A stretch of 64,000 nt of DNA from Desulfovibrio piger. GTDB lineage: Bacteria; Desulfobacterota; Desulfovibrionia; Desulfovibrionales; Desulfovibrionaceae. The stretch covers positions 1,199,001 through 1,263,000 of the forward strand of contig NZ_OX636706.1 in assembly GCF_951793255.1 (NCBI RefSeq), written 5' to 3'. The notes below the pieces were generated by a model. It was not told the DNA's origin. It worked only from the letters and a program-made list of their open reading frames with translations, and did not search any database. Made by a program: the position numbers and the translations under genes. Below are positions 16,291-23,931 of this stretch, piece by piece (position 1 is the first letter of the stretch; each line of letters opens with the position of its first letter).

Positions 16291-16321
16291 AGGGGGCGTG
16301 TCGTTTGGTACGCCCCCTTTT
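16291..16321 (+). terminator. Rho-independent terminator after 15663-16280
   Basis: AGGGGGCGT pairs with ACGCCCCCT, loop GTCGTTTGGT, followed by TTTTGTGT. Confidence 0.85.
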
Positions 16322-16605
16322 GTGTCTTCATCGCATGGTAAACGCTTCTGGCAATGTTTTCAGTAAGGCGATGTTTTAGACATTGTTAAGACGGTGTAGA
16401 TGCTCACGGCATCGTTGGTACATCGTACATCTATCAAAGCAGTGCACGAGCACCGTTACATCTACTCGTGCTGTGTATATTCACCGCAGCATTGAAAATA
16501 CACCTTATAAAGAGATGTATATTGGTAAAAAAGATGCTGTTTGAAGCAAGTTTTTTATTAATATGCGATGAAGTTTCATCGTGTTTGTTGTGAAAATAAG
16601 CCATC
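16322..16605. other. Gene-free region, candidate rolling-circle origin
   Basis: No coding frame is convincing. The stretch is dense in short repeats of (T)ACATC and GATG, and contains GCACGAG...CTCGTGC, a 7-bp inverted repeat near 16446-16474. HUH Rep origins are usually hairpins with flanking iterons near the rep gene, and this is the only such region in element 2. Inference only. Confidence 0.4.
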
Positions 16606-16702
16606 TTGACTTTTGATGCATTTTTTCGTATAGTAAATACATGCTCGAAATAGTGCGAGCAGCCATTTTGCCCTCTGCATACGCGGAGGGCTTCGCTTTT
16701 TT
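16606..16702 (+). ncRNA. Promoter plus two-hairpin leader/terminator unit B
   Basis: TTGACT (16606-16611), 17-bp spacer, TATAGT (16629-16634). The transcript would form GCTCG/CGAGC (16643-16660), then GCCCTCTGC/GCGGAGGGC (16670-16691) followed by TTCGCTTTTTT. GCCCTCTGCAT is shared exactly with unit A at 15549. AGAAGGAG (16703-16710) and ATG 16720 follow, but that frame runs antisense into the next gene, so the protein once driven from here seems to be lost or the unit is a free-standing small RNA. Confidence 0.58.
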
Positions 16703-16751
16703 AGAAGGAGTATTGGAAGATGAAACATCATCTTACAGACATCAAAAGAAG

Positions 16752-16780
16752 AAGGGCGTACCCCGAAGGATACGCCCCAA
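16752..16780 (-). terminator. Terminator of 16782-17315
   Basis: GGGCGTA at 16754-16760 pairs with TACGCCC at 16771-16777; read on the minus strand the stem is followed by TTCTTCTTTTG. It lies immediately after the stop of the minus-strand gene. Confidence 0.7.
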
Positions 16781-16781
16781 A

Positions 16782-17315
16782 TCACTTGGTCGTGTTTTTC
16801 CCATCCTTCTTGAACCATCCTTTTTGGACAGCCCAAAAAGCAAGTGCCCAGAGAGGCTTTTCTGGAAACGCGTCGCAGAGGTTGTGCTTTTCAGCAAGGG
16901 TTGAGCAGATCGTTTTGGCTGTGCTCCCTTCCAGCTCGGCGAGGTCCTCAGCCGTTATGCTATTACAGAGTGCTGCAAAGTCCTGTTTGAAGGTTTTTTC
17001 ATCAAGAAGAGCCAAGGCAAGCGCTATGACTACTTCTTTGGGAACCCGGTTTTTGGGCTTGCTAAAGCATTTTAACTTACGCTTGGAAAACGCCTCTCCC
17101 AGCTCTTCCCCAAACTGTGCCATCCCGTATTCAACAATGGCATCGCTGATGAACTGGTTTTTCGTGCCCTTGCCTTGTTTCTTCCACTCTTCAAGCACCG
17201 CACAAGCCGCTTGGGAGTAATAGACGGTCATTTGGTGTCCGTCTTTTTTGGAAGCAAGGAAAAAGTTCTCGGGAACATCATCTTTCTTGGTGTCGAGCTT
17301 GGATTTTTCACTCAT
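16782..17315 (-). CDS. Hypothetical protein, 177 residues
   Basis: I cannot assign a family. The start at 17315 (MSEKSKLDTK) is chosen because AAGGAGG lies 8 bp upstream; a longer frame to 17420 has none. Residues 30-60 (DGHQMTVYYSQAACAVLEEW) followed by KGTKNQFISDAIVEYG resemble the strand-helix-helix layout of a ribbon-helix-helix DNA-binding domain, which would suit a copy-number or partition regulator next to the rep gene. The C-terminal half is helical. It is divergent from rep (about 200 bp between starts). Confidence 0.6.
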   Translation of the reverse strand: MSEKSKLDTKKDDVPENFFLASKKDGHQMTVYYSQAACAVLEEWKKQGKGTKNQFISDAIVEYGMAQFGEELGEAFSKRKLKCFSKPKNRVPKEVVIALALALLDEKTFKQDFAALCNSITAEDLAELEGSTAKTICSTLAEKHNLCDAFPEKPLWALAFWAVQKGWFKKDGKNTTK

Positions 17316-17519
17316 GGCAGCCTCCTTATGAAAGAAGGTACTGCGATGATAGCGCATCGTCAATGCGATTAACAAAGAAAGGAGTCCTTCAAATGAAAGG
17401 TTTTTTTCGTGGGCATCCACCGTAAAAGCATCGTAATTCGGCCCGGTGCCATAGTATACGTATAATTATTCACAAATATTAAGTACTGTTAAGGAGATAT
17501 AAAACTATGAGGAACTACT

Positions 17520-18341
17520 ATGAGGTTCATTACAATACAAGGCATGCAATGCTGGGTTTCAACGAAAAAGCACCGTTACGTTCATCGTAAAAGACGGCAC
17601 AAGCACCAATCCTTACGGAGGTCATGGAAGCAGAGGAATAAAGGTTTACGCCGTGCCCTTTGCTCGTTAGCTACCTCGCCTTATCTGTTCATCTCCCTGA
17701 TGATCCCCGGTGCATGCTGCGATACGCAGCGGTTTGCTAACTGTCAGGACGTGTTCACCAAGTTCGTGAGGAAGCTGGTTTACCGTTTCCCGGACTGCTG
17801 GTTCGTGTACAAGCGCGAATGGACGAAAAAGACAGGCTTCCACTTCCATTTGATGGGGAACCCTTTTGAGTCGAAAAAGCTGAGCTTTAAAGCCTCAAAC
17901 CGTAGAAAAGTTTCCAAACTATGGAATGCCTCGATAACGGCAGTTCATGGGACGGTGCCTCCAGCTGATGTGAAGCCGTGCCTTACCGAAAAGTGCCACC
18001 TTGCCATGCATACTGGCTACCTTCTTAAGGATGGCAAGAAAGGGCAGGATATGGCCTTTATCAAGAAGTCCGGCGGTGCGCAGACGTGGAACTACATCAA
18101 TAAGAAAAACATCCCGTTTGCGCCGAAAATACCGGCAAAGATTACTGAAAAGGCCTACTTCTTGTTCCTCGATATGCTGAAAGAGGAACTGGACGGTACC
18201 GGCTTCAACACCGAATACATTATGCGTATCAGGCCCAAGGGATGCGCCTCGTTGAGCCACATTGATAATGACATCCTGTTGAGGGCTCTCAAAGAAGCTT
18301 GCAAGGAGGCACACGATGGGGCAGCAGTGCATGACATATAA
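17520..18341 (+). CDS. HUH-type rolling-circle replication initiator (Rep)
   Basis: A 273-residue endonuclease that would nick the element's origin and start rolling-circle replication. Motif 1-like LFISLMIPG lies near residues 56-64; the HUH metal motif is GFHFHLMG (H108, H110); the likely nucleophile is Y167 in HTGYLLKDGKK, with the supporting Lys three residues later. The N-terminal 45 residues are very basic. The start is uncertain: the best ribosome site (AAGGAG at about 17491) serves ATG 17507 in another frame, which encodes a 27-residue peptide overlapping this start, so translational coupling or a shifted N terminus is possible. It overlaps the next gene by 26 bp. Confidence 0.72.
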   Translation: MRFITIQGMQCWVSTKKHRYVHRKRRHKHQSLRRSWKQRNKGLRRALCSLATSPYLFISLMIPGACCDTQRFANCQDVFTKFVRKLVYRFPDCWFVYKREWTKKTGFHFHLMGNPFESKKLSFKASNRRKVSKLWNASITAVHGTVPPADVKPCLTEKCHLAMHTGYLLKDGKKGQDMAFIKKSGGAQTWNYINKKNIPFAPKIPAKITEKAYFLFLDMLKEELDGTGFNTEYIMRIRPKGCASLSHIDNDILLRALKEACKEAHDGAAVHDI

Positions 18342-18699
18342 GCAGATAGCCGAGATCTTACAGATAGCACCAAATACGTTTAGGAAGACGTGGCGCCAGT
18401 ATCCCCACTTCTTTGTGACCCCGCCCAGCACAAGGCCGCAAGGGGGAAACCTCAAAAGTGCCCGTTTCGACCCTGTGGAAGTCTTGAACTACGCAAAACA
18501 AGGAAGGTACAGCCGCTATGGCTATCAACAAGATAAAGATGAAGACGTGCAGTCGGTACGAGGCAAGCGTCAAAGTAGGTGGTGTAATACGCAAGAAGCG
18601 CTTTCTGACGCTCCAAGAAGCAAAGATATGGGAGTTGGCGGTGAGGCAAGCCCCAGCGATGGCAGGACAGCCCTGTTTGATGTATTCGCTGGCCTGTAG
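18316..18699 (+). CDS. Small HTH protein, probable regulator/excisionase
   Basis: GGAGG 6 bp before ATG 18316 marks the start, which lies inside the last 26 bp of rep. Residues 6-35 (MTYKQIAEILQIAPNTFRKTW) form a helix-turn-helix like those of phage regulators and excisionases. The frame closes at 18699, 182 bp inside the integrase gene; the last 60 residues lie in that overlap and look like out-of-frame integrase sequence. The functional part is probably the first 65 residues. The order rep-HTH-int and the overlaps suggest one operon. Confidence 0.6.
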   Translation: MGQQCMTYKQIAEILQIAPNTFRKTWRQYPHFFVTPPSTRPQGGNLKSARFDPVEVLNYAKQGRYSRYGYQQDKDEDVQSVRGKRQSRWCNTQEALSDAPRSKDMGVGGEASPSDGRTALFDVFAGL

Positions 18700-19561
18700 C
18701 CAGTACATAGCTGACTGCGAGCTGCGCATAGCTTCCAACACCCTTAGGGAGAAGAAGAAGCACCTGCGGGAGTTCGCCAGCTACATCAGGAAAGACTGCC
18801 GCTTGCAGGACTGCGCTATGGATGACGTTACTTTGAGCATGGCGCGTGCCTTTAGCAACGGCGTCATGGCCCGTAGCGGTGCCAAAACGGCCAACAGGCG
18901 TATACGTACGCTCAAGGCCCTTTGGAACTGGCACAAATCAGAGCTCAACGGCAATCCTTGGCAGGCGGTCAAGCCCTTCCCGGAAGAGGAGTTCGTCAAG
19001 TACGTCCCTTCAAAGGATGACGTTGAGAACGTCTTCGCCGCTGCTACGCAGCAGGAAAGAGATATATTAACGTTCATCAGCTACACTGGGGCACGCCTCA
19101 GTGAAGTGCTCAACCTGAAATGGGAAGACGTTTTGGACAGCTCCATCAGGCTGTGGACGCACAAAAGCCGGAATGGCTCCAAGACTGCCCGTCTGGTTCC
19201 TGTCGGCCATACGCTGCGTGACGTGTTGACGCGGCTTCACCCTCTATCAGAGGGCAGCCCGTATGTTTTCGTCAATCCCGCTACGCATGGGCCGTACAGA
19301 CGGAATCAGCCCTCCATATGCCGCATGCTGAAACGGCTGTGCCGTGAAGCTGGTGTCAGGGAGTTCGGTTTTCATGCGCTGCGGCACTACTTCGCCTCCA
19401 TGCTCGTAAGCACGAACAAGGTGACGCTGTGCGACATTCAGCACATGCTGGGCCACCAGCGCGCCACCACCACGGACACCTACTTGCACAGCTTGTGCCC
19501 CCCAGTAGATCACTTGGCGGGGGTGATTGAAGAAATGAACCAGCCCTTGAAGGCCAGCTAA
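18518..19561 (+). CDS. int: Tyrosine integrase of element 2
   Basis: A 347-residue recombinase of phage-integrase type, distinct from integrase 1 and without its DUF4102 arm. Catalytic residues: Arg in SYTGARLSEVLNLKWEDV, HxxR in FHALRHYFASML, His in LGHQRATTTDTYLH with the nucleophilic Tyr in TDTYLH. The N-terminal SAM-like core-binding domain covers about residues 50-140. GGAAGG lies 9 bp before ATG 18518. The gene is adjacent to and reads toward the intact tRNA-Ser, the usual position for an element that uses the tRNA 3' end. It heavily overlaps the upstream HTH gene. Confidence 0.9.
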   Translation: MAINKIKMKTCSRYEASVKVGGVIRKKRFLTLQEAKIWELAVRQAPAMAGQPCLMYSLACSQYIADCELRIASNTLREKKKHLREFASYIRKDCRLQDCAMDDVTLSMARAFSNGVMARSGAKTANRRIRTLKALWNWHKSELNGNPWQAVKPFPEEEFVKYVPSKDDVENVFAAATQQERDILTFISYTGARLSEVLNLKWEDVLDSSIRLWTHKSRNGSKTARLVPVGHTLRDVLTRLHPLSEGSPYVFVNPATHGPYRRNQPSICRMLKRLCREAGVREFGFHALRHYFASMLVSTNKVTLCDIQHMLGHQRATTTDTYLHSLCPPVDHLAGVIEEMNQPLKAS

Positions 19562-19576
19562 CAACCAGACAACCGA

Positions 19577-19607
19577 AAGGCCGGGGAGACGATCTCCGGC
19601 CTTTTTT
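19577..19607 (+). terminator. Rho-independent terminator of integrase 2
   Basis: AAGGCCGGGGA pairs with TCTCCGGCCTT (one wobble), followed by TTTTTTGTC, 16 bp after the integrase stop. Confidence 0.88.
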
Positions 19608-19781
19608 GTCGGCTTCGCACACCGTACCACCAGCCGAAGCGTTTCCCACGCTCAAAAAGGCCGCCATAAGCAAGGCTGGGCAGCCTGTTTACGTGCCCCC
19701 CTGGAAATGGCTGTTTCGGCACGCCGGTATACTCCTTGGTATACATCTTTGCCGGGGAGGCTATTTTTCAAGCACGAAAAA

Positions 19782-19814
19782 AGCCGGTAAGCTACGTGTT
19801 GTAACCTACCGGCT
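19782..19814. terminator. Hairpin between integrase 2 and tRNA-Ser
   Basis: AGCCGGTA pairs with TACCGGCT; on the minus strand the right arm ends in TTTTTTCGTG after the stem, so it can end the tRNA-Ser transcript. It takes the same place relative to the att site as the hairpin at 12269-12300 beside the other copy. Confidence 0.65.
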
Positions 19815-19826
19815 TTGCTGCCTTAG

Positions 19827-19921
19827 TGGCGGAGAGGGAGGGATTTGAACCCTCGATACAGGTTTAAGCCCGTATACTCGCTTAGCAGGCGAGCTCCTTC
19901 GGCCGACTCGGACACCTCTCC
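19827..19921 (-). tRNA. serX: tRNA-Ser(GCU)
   Basis: On the minus strand GGAGAGG (acceptor) starts at 19921, D-arm GTCCGAGTCGGCCGAAGGAG, anticodon stem-loop CGCCTGCTAAGCG with GCU, the long class II variable arm, T-arm GGGTTCAAATCCC and acceptor end CCTCTCC, discriminator G and encoded CCA (19827-19829). Its 3' 62 bp are the attachment core of both integrative elements; the intact copy kept here stays functional because element 2 restores the same 3' sequence. The serine identity follows from the anticodon and variable arm. Confidence 0.95.
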
Positions 19922-19958
19922 GCTCAGGGAAGACATCGTCATTCCCGCGTGAGGCTGT

Positions 19959-19987
19959 ACATTAGGCGGGAAGGGCCTACTTGTCAA
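19959..19987 (-). promoter_or_regulatory. Promoter of tRNA-Ser
   Basis: On the minus strand TTGACA (complement of 19982-19987), a 17-bp spacer and TAATGT (complement of 19959-19964) lie about 38 bp before the mature 5' end. Confidence 0.7.
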
Positions 19988-20112
19988 GGGAAAATCCGGC
20001 AAAGGCACAAAAAAATCTTCGTCTTTGCCGGGAAGGCCCGGCGGGCGGCGTTGACCCCCGTACCGGCTTGGCGTATCCTACTGCGTTCAATATCTTACGG
20101 AGGAACAACGCC

Positions 20113-21837
20113 ATGAGCGAAAACAAGGCCGAGACCGTGGCCGCTGCCGCGGAAAGCAACGACAATCCCAAAGCCGGTGTGGACTTCATCCGCGCCCGCA
20201 TCATGGACGACAACGCGTCGGGTCGTTTCGGGGGTCAGGTGCACACGCGCTTTCCTCCGGAACCCAACGGTTACCTGCATCTGGGCCATGCCAAGTCCAT
20301 CTGCCTGAACTTCGGCGTGGCGCGCGAGTTCGGCGGCATGTGCAACCTGCGCTTCGACGACACCAACCCCGTCAAGGAAGACACCGAATACGTGGATTCC
20401 ATCCGCGAGGACGTGAAGTGGCTGGGCGGTGAATGGGACGACCGCGAATTCTATGCGTCCAACTATTTCGACAAGCTCTACGAATACGCCGAGCAGCTCA
20501 TCCTCAAGGGCAAGGCCTATGTGGACGACCTGAGCGCCGACGAGATCCGCGAGTACCGCGGCACCCTGACCCGTCCCGGCAAGGAGAGCCCCTGCCGCAA
20601 CCGCAGCGTGGAAGAGAACCTGGACCTGTTCCGCCGCATGCGCGCCGGGGAATTCGCCGACGGCGAGCATGTGCTGCGCGCCAAGATCGACATGGCCTCG
20701 CCCAATCTGGTCATGCGCGACCCCACCCTGTACCGCATCCGCCATGCCGAACATCACCGCACGGGCAACAAGTGGTGCATCTATCCCATGTACGACTTCA
20801 CCCACTGCCTGTCGGACTCGCTGGAAGGCATCACCCACTCCATCTGTACGCTGGAGTTCGAGAACAACCGCGAGCTCTATGACTGGGTGCTGGACGCCCT
20901 GGAAGTGTACCATCCCCAGCAGATCGAGTTCGCGCGCCTCAACCTCACCCACACGGTGCTGTCCAAGCGCAAGCTCATCCAGCTGGTGAAGGAAGGCTAC
21001 GTCAAGGGCTGGGACGACCCGCGCATGCCCACCCTGAGCGGCCTGCGCCGCCGCGGCGTGCCGCCGGAGGCCCTGCGCGAGTTCTGCAGCCGCATCGGCA
21101 TCGCCCGCTCCGACTCCATGGTGGATTACGCCGTGCTGGAATTCTGCATCCGCGAATACCTCAACGCCCACACCCCGCGCGCCATGGCCGTGCTGGATCC
21201 CGTGAAGGTGGTCATCGAGAACTACCCCGAAGACCAGGTGGAAGAATTCGAGATGCCCTGGCATCCCGAAGATGCCGCCTACGGCAGCCGCACCGTGCCC
21301 TTCTCGCGTGAACTGTGGATCGAGCGCGACGACTTCCGTCAGGATCCGCCCAAGAAGTATCACCGCCTGGCGCCCGGCGCGGAAGTGCGTTTGCGTTACG
21401 CCTATTTCATCACCTGCCGCGAAGCCGTGTACGACGATGCCGGCAATCTGGTGGAACTGCGCTGCACCTACGATCCCGAGAGCCGCGGCGGCCAGAGCCC
21501 CGACGGCCGCAAGGTCAAGGGCACCATCCACTGGGTCTCCGCGCGCCATGCCGTGCCCGCCACCGTGCGCCTGTACGAGCATCTGTTCTCGGCCGAGAAC
21601 CCCAATGCCATGCCCGAAGGCCAGACCTTCCTGGATGCCATCAATCCCGACTCCCTGCGCGAAGTGACCGCCATGCTGGAACCGGCCCTGGCTGCCAAGG
21701 AAGTGGGCGCCAAGGTGCAGTTCGAGCGCGTGGGCTACTTCTGCAAGGACAAGGACAGCACCGACGAGCGCCCGGTCTTCAACCGCACCGTGGGCCTGCG
21801 CGATTCCTGGGCCAAGCAGGAAAAGAAGAACGCCTAG
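20113..21837 (+). CDS. glnS: Glutaminyl-tRNA synthetase
   Basis: A 574-residue class I synthetase that charges tRNA-Gln in the cytoplasm. The HIGH-type motif is [15 protein letters not shown] near residues 54-68; FDDTNP(V)KE and VLSKRKL (KMSKS equivalent) follow, then the two anticodon-binding beta-barrels. [16 protein letters not shown] is a typical GlnRS block. GGAGG 8 bp before ATG 20113 decides the start over the longer open frame. Presence of GlnRS means glutamine is charged directly. The gene is GC-rich and marks the return to core chromosome after the integrative elements. Confidence 0.96.
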   Translation: MSENKAETVAAAAESNDNPKAGVDFIRARIMDDNASGRFGGQVHTRFPPEPNGYLHLGHAKSICLNFGVAREFGGMCNLRFDDTNPVKEDTEYVDSIREDVKWLGGEWDDREFYASNYFDKLYEYAEQLILKGKAYVDDLSADEIREYRGTLTRPGKESPCRNRSVEENLDLFRRMRAGEFADGEHVLRAKIDMASPNLVMRDPTLYRIRHAEHHRTGNKWCIYPMYDFTHCLSDSLEGITHSICTLEFENNRELYDWVLDALEVYHPQQIEFARLNLTHTVLSKRKLIQLVKEGYVKGWDDPRMPTLSGLRRRGVPPEALREFCSRIGIARSDSMVDYAVLEFCIREYLNAHTPRAMAVLDPVKVVIENYPEDQVEEFEMPWHPEDAAYGSRTVPFSRELWIERDDFRQDPPKKYHRLAPGAEVRLRYAYFITCREAVYDDAGNLVELRCTYDPESRGGQSPDGRKVKGTIHWVSARHAVPATVRLYEHLFSAENPNAMPEGQTFLDAINPDSLREVTAMLEPALAAKEVGAKVQFERVGYFCKDKDSTDERPVFNRTVGLRDSWAKQEKKNA

Positions 21838-21955
21838 CCCCGGCGAAAGACGTTAGGGTGTCCGGCTGTGGCGGTGCCCCGTACGATGAGGGGGGACAAA
21901 GCCATGCCGTTGTGGCATGGAACGGCCGGAAAAAAGGATTTGTGGAAAATAATCC

Positions 21956-21982
21956 TTGACTTCATGTGGGGATTTGTATATC
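21956..21982 (+). promoter_or_regulatory. Promoter of tRNA-Lys
   Basis: TTGACT (21956-21961) and TATATC (21977-21982), spacer 15 bp (or TATCTG two bases on, spacer 17), end 14 bp before the mature tRNA. Confidence 0.65.
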
Positions 21983-21996
21983 TGAAACGTCTCAAC

Positions 21997-22072
21997 GGGT
22001 CGTTAACTCAGTAGGTAGAGTATCTGCCTTTTAAGCAGAGAGTCGCAGGTTCGACCCCCGCACGACCCACCA
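21997..22072 (+). tRNA. lysT: tRNA-Lys(UUU)
   Basis: A 76-nt cloverleaf: acceptor GGGTCGT with ACGACCC, D-arm CTCAGTAGGTAGAG, anticodon stem TCTGC/GCAGA around CTTTTAA (anticodon UUU), T-arm GCAGGTTCGACCCCCGC-like and an encoded CCA at 22070-22072. A terminator hairpin follows within 10 bp. A class I tRNA with all conserved positions in place. Confidence 0.96.
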
Positions 22073-22080
22073 TTGCATGC

Positions 22081-22113
22081 AAGCCCCTGATGCGAGAGCG
22101 TCAGGGGCTTTTT
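22081..22113 (+). terminator. Terminator after tRNA-Lys
   Basis: AAGCCCCTGA (22081-22090) pairs perfectly with TCAGGGGCTT (22101-22110), followed by TTT. More hairpins follow up to 22300 (AACGGGCCG/CGGCCCGTT; GGGCCCGGGAGG/CCTTCCCGGACCC); the last probably ends the minus-strand transporter transcript. Confidence 0.85.
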
Positions 22114-22311
22114 GCGTCTGTGGGGCCGCTGTGCCCCGCGGATAACGAAACGGGCCGTCTCGAAAGGGGCGGCCCGTTGGTGTTTCGGAGCCAGGCGGCC
22201 GGTACGGAGGCCGGTAAAAAACAAGGGCCCGGGAGGACACGGAGAACATCCTTCCCGGACCCTTGGGAGCTGTCGTCTGCAGCCGACAGTCTCCGGGATC
22301 TTGCCTGTCTA

Positions 22312-23286
22312 TCAGTGCTGGGGGGCACCTTCCCCGCTCAGGGGCCGGGAGGAGGCATGTTCCTCCGTCGGGGGCGTGTTCTCCGTTTTCTTGCCCAGAG
22401 CCAGCAGGGCCACACCGCCGAAAAGCAGGCCCATACCGGCCAGCTCCTGCCCGCCGACAGGCTCATGCAGCAAAAAGATGCCCCAGCAGGCGGCGCCCAG
22501 CGGCTCCACCAGGGCCAGCGTGGCGGCCATGGCCGTGGGGGTGCGGCGCAGCCCGGCCAGGGTAAGGCTGAAGGCCAGGGCGGCGGTCACGACGCCCAGA
22601 TACAGGGCCATCCCCATCCCTTGGGGGTGCAGCAGCCAGAGCGGCGGCGTGCAGAAATGGACGGGCAGCAGCAGGAGCCCGCTGCCCGCGCAGAGCAGGA
22701 GCATGATGTGCTCCGGCGCGTGGGTCCGGCCCAGAGGCTTGCTGAAGACGAAGTAGGCGCCGTAGCAGGCCCCCGCCAGCAGGGGCAGGAGCAGGGCGGC
22801 CGTGCTGGTGTCCTGGCTGCTGCCCAGATTGAGCAGCACGAGCCCGGCCAGGGCCAGGCCCGTGGCCGGGTACCAGATGCGGGCAGGGCGTTCGCCCAGG
22901 ATGATGCGGGCCAGGATGGCGGCCATGACGGGAGAGAAGCCGATGGCCGTCACCGTGCCCACGGCGACGCCCGCCTGCTGGACGCCCCAGAAGAAAAAGA
23001 CCTGGAAGCCCAGCAGGCCCAGCGTGGCGGGGATGAGCCAGCGCAACTGCCAGTGCCGCAGCCCCGCGGGCAGGGAATGCCGGCAGGCGCACCAGGCCCA
23101 GAGGGCCAGCGCCCCGATCTGCATGCGCAGGGCCCCGATGCCCAGAGGATGGCTGCCATCCGGGGCCAGGGCCTGCACGGTGCCGGTGGTGCTGAAGCAC
23201 AGGGCGCCGAGGATGATGCACAAAGGGCCGCCGGCCAGCAGGGAAGAGCCGCAGGAGAGCCGCCCGGGGCTCGCTGAGATGCTCAT
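22312..23286 (-). CDS. EamA/DMT-family transporter
   Basis: A 324-residue inner-membrane protein with about ten hydrophobic segments in two homologous EamA repeats (residues about 20-150 and 165-295). Family signatures are ALCFSTTGTVQAL near the start of repeat 1, GVQQAGVAVGTVTAIGFSPVMAAILA at the end of repeat 1 and LVEPLGAACWGIFLLHEP at the end of repeat 2. DMT proteins usually export amino acids or other metabolites; the substrate cannot be inferred. The C-terminal tail of about 25 residues is hydrophilic. GGAG lies 11 bp before ATG 23286. It stands alone, flanked by terminators on the left. Confidence 0.85.
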   Translation of the reverse strand: MSISASPGRLSCGSSLLAGGPLCIILGALCFSTTGTVQALAPDGSHPLGIGALRMQIGALALWAWCACRHSLPAGLRHWQLRWLIPATLGLLGFQVFFFWGVQQAGVAVGTVTAIGFSPVMAAILARIILGERPARIWYPATGLALAGLVLLNLGSSQDTSTAALLLPLLAGACYGAYFVFSKPLGRTHAPEHIMLLLCAGSGLLLLPVHFCTPPLWLLHPQGMGMALYLGVVTAALAFSLTLAGLRRTPTAMAATLALVEPLGAACWGIFLLHEPVGGQELAGMGLLFGGVALLALGKKTENTPPTEEHASSRPLSGEGAPQH

Positions 23287-23931
23287 GGTACGTCAACTCC
23301 ATCTGTAAGGACGTTCGCCAGTCCGCATGAGCAGGCCGGTGATGTGGGTCACAAGGCTGTGCCGTCAGACACAAGCTAGCCTGAGGGCAGCAATTTCCAT
23401 GCCGCATCAGGGGGATTTTAACGATCTTCAATTATATTGGCTGCGTAAGGTTGTTTTGCCTTTATCTGCGGGCCGGGAGCCCTTGGCTCAGGGCATTCAT
23501 GGCCGGTGACCGATGCCGCTGTCGCGGGTCTGTCTGCAGGGATGGGCTGCATAAGGCAGATAAATCAAGGTGCTGGAGGGGGTGGCCCACTGAAGGAGCT
23601 TCAGGAGGGTACGGTTAGCCAAATAATCACAAGCAGGTCTTTTTTTACAGAATATAATATAAATTTTGATATAAAAATTAAAATTTTTTTATTTTACTTA
23701 TCATTTTTTAAATTAAAATAATGGTTATTATTCCTTTTTTCGTGAGAAAACGGGATATTGTCCGACATAGGGAAGTTTTTCACATATGGCACGCTTATTG
23801 CTGTGTAGGGAGGGACTATAGTTTTCGCCCGGGAGTTCGCCAAAGGGTGCAACGACCAGGCTTCATGTGCATGTATGGCAGCCATAACAAGCGATCCGCA
23901 GCGGTATCAAATTCATAACGGAGAAAATGGT
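23287..23931. other. Long regulatory region before the APC permease
   Basis: No gene is supported in these 645 bp. The left 350 bp are GC-rich and belong to the divergent EamA gene's upstream side. From about 23640 the sequence becomes very AT-rich (poly-A/T tracts, ATAATGGTTATTAT) up to a consensus sigma-54 promoter at 23787. CTGAAG-GAG-CTTCAG near 23591-23605 is a small palindrome that could be an activator site about 190 bp before the promoter. Confidence 0.6.
23787..23802 (+). promoter_or_regulatory. Consensus sigma-54 promoter of the APC permease
   Basis: TGGCACGCTTATTGCT matches TGGCAC-N5-TTGCW at every position. It is followed by a 130-nt leader and the permease ATG at 23932. The sigma-54 activator encoded at 26451-27962 is the obvious regulator. 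Confidence 0.88.

Larger units (their letters stand above)
12380..19888 (+). mobile_element. Integrative element 2 (HUH Rep, R-M, FtsZ-like), about 7.5 kb
   Basis: It is bounded by 62-bp direct repeats (12318-12379 and 19827-19888) of the tRNA-Ser 3' part, and its integrase lies next to the intact tRNA. Contents: FtsZ-like protein, methyltransferase, putative restriction nuclease, two leader-RNA-like units, two hypothetical proteins, HUH Rep, HTH protein and tyrosine integrase. Composition is mosaic: 12.4-15.6 kb is clearly AT-rich, while 15.66-19.5 kb is closer to the chromosome, so the R-M/FtsZ-like block looks like cargo added to a rolling-circle backbone. Confidence 0.85.

Noticed and set aside
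16720-17220. A plus-strand gene starting at the good ribosome site 16703-16710
   Set aside because: Most of it is antisense to the better supported gene 16782-17315 and has no protein-like pattern; only the leader upstream looks functional.
20095-21582. A 495-codon frame antisense to glnS
   Set aside because: Antisense shadow of a highly biased gene, low-complexity product.
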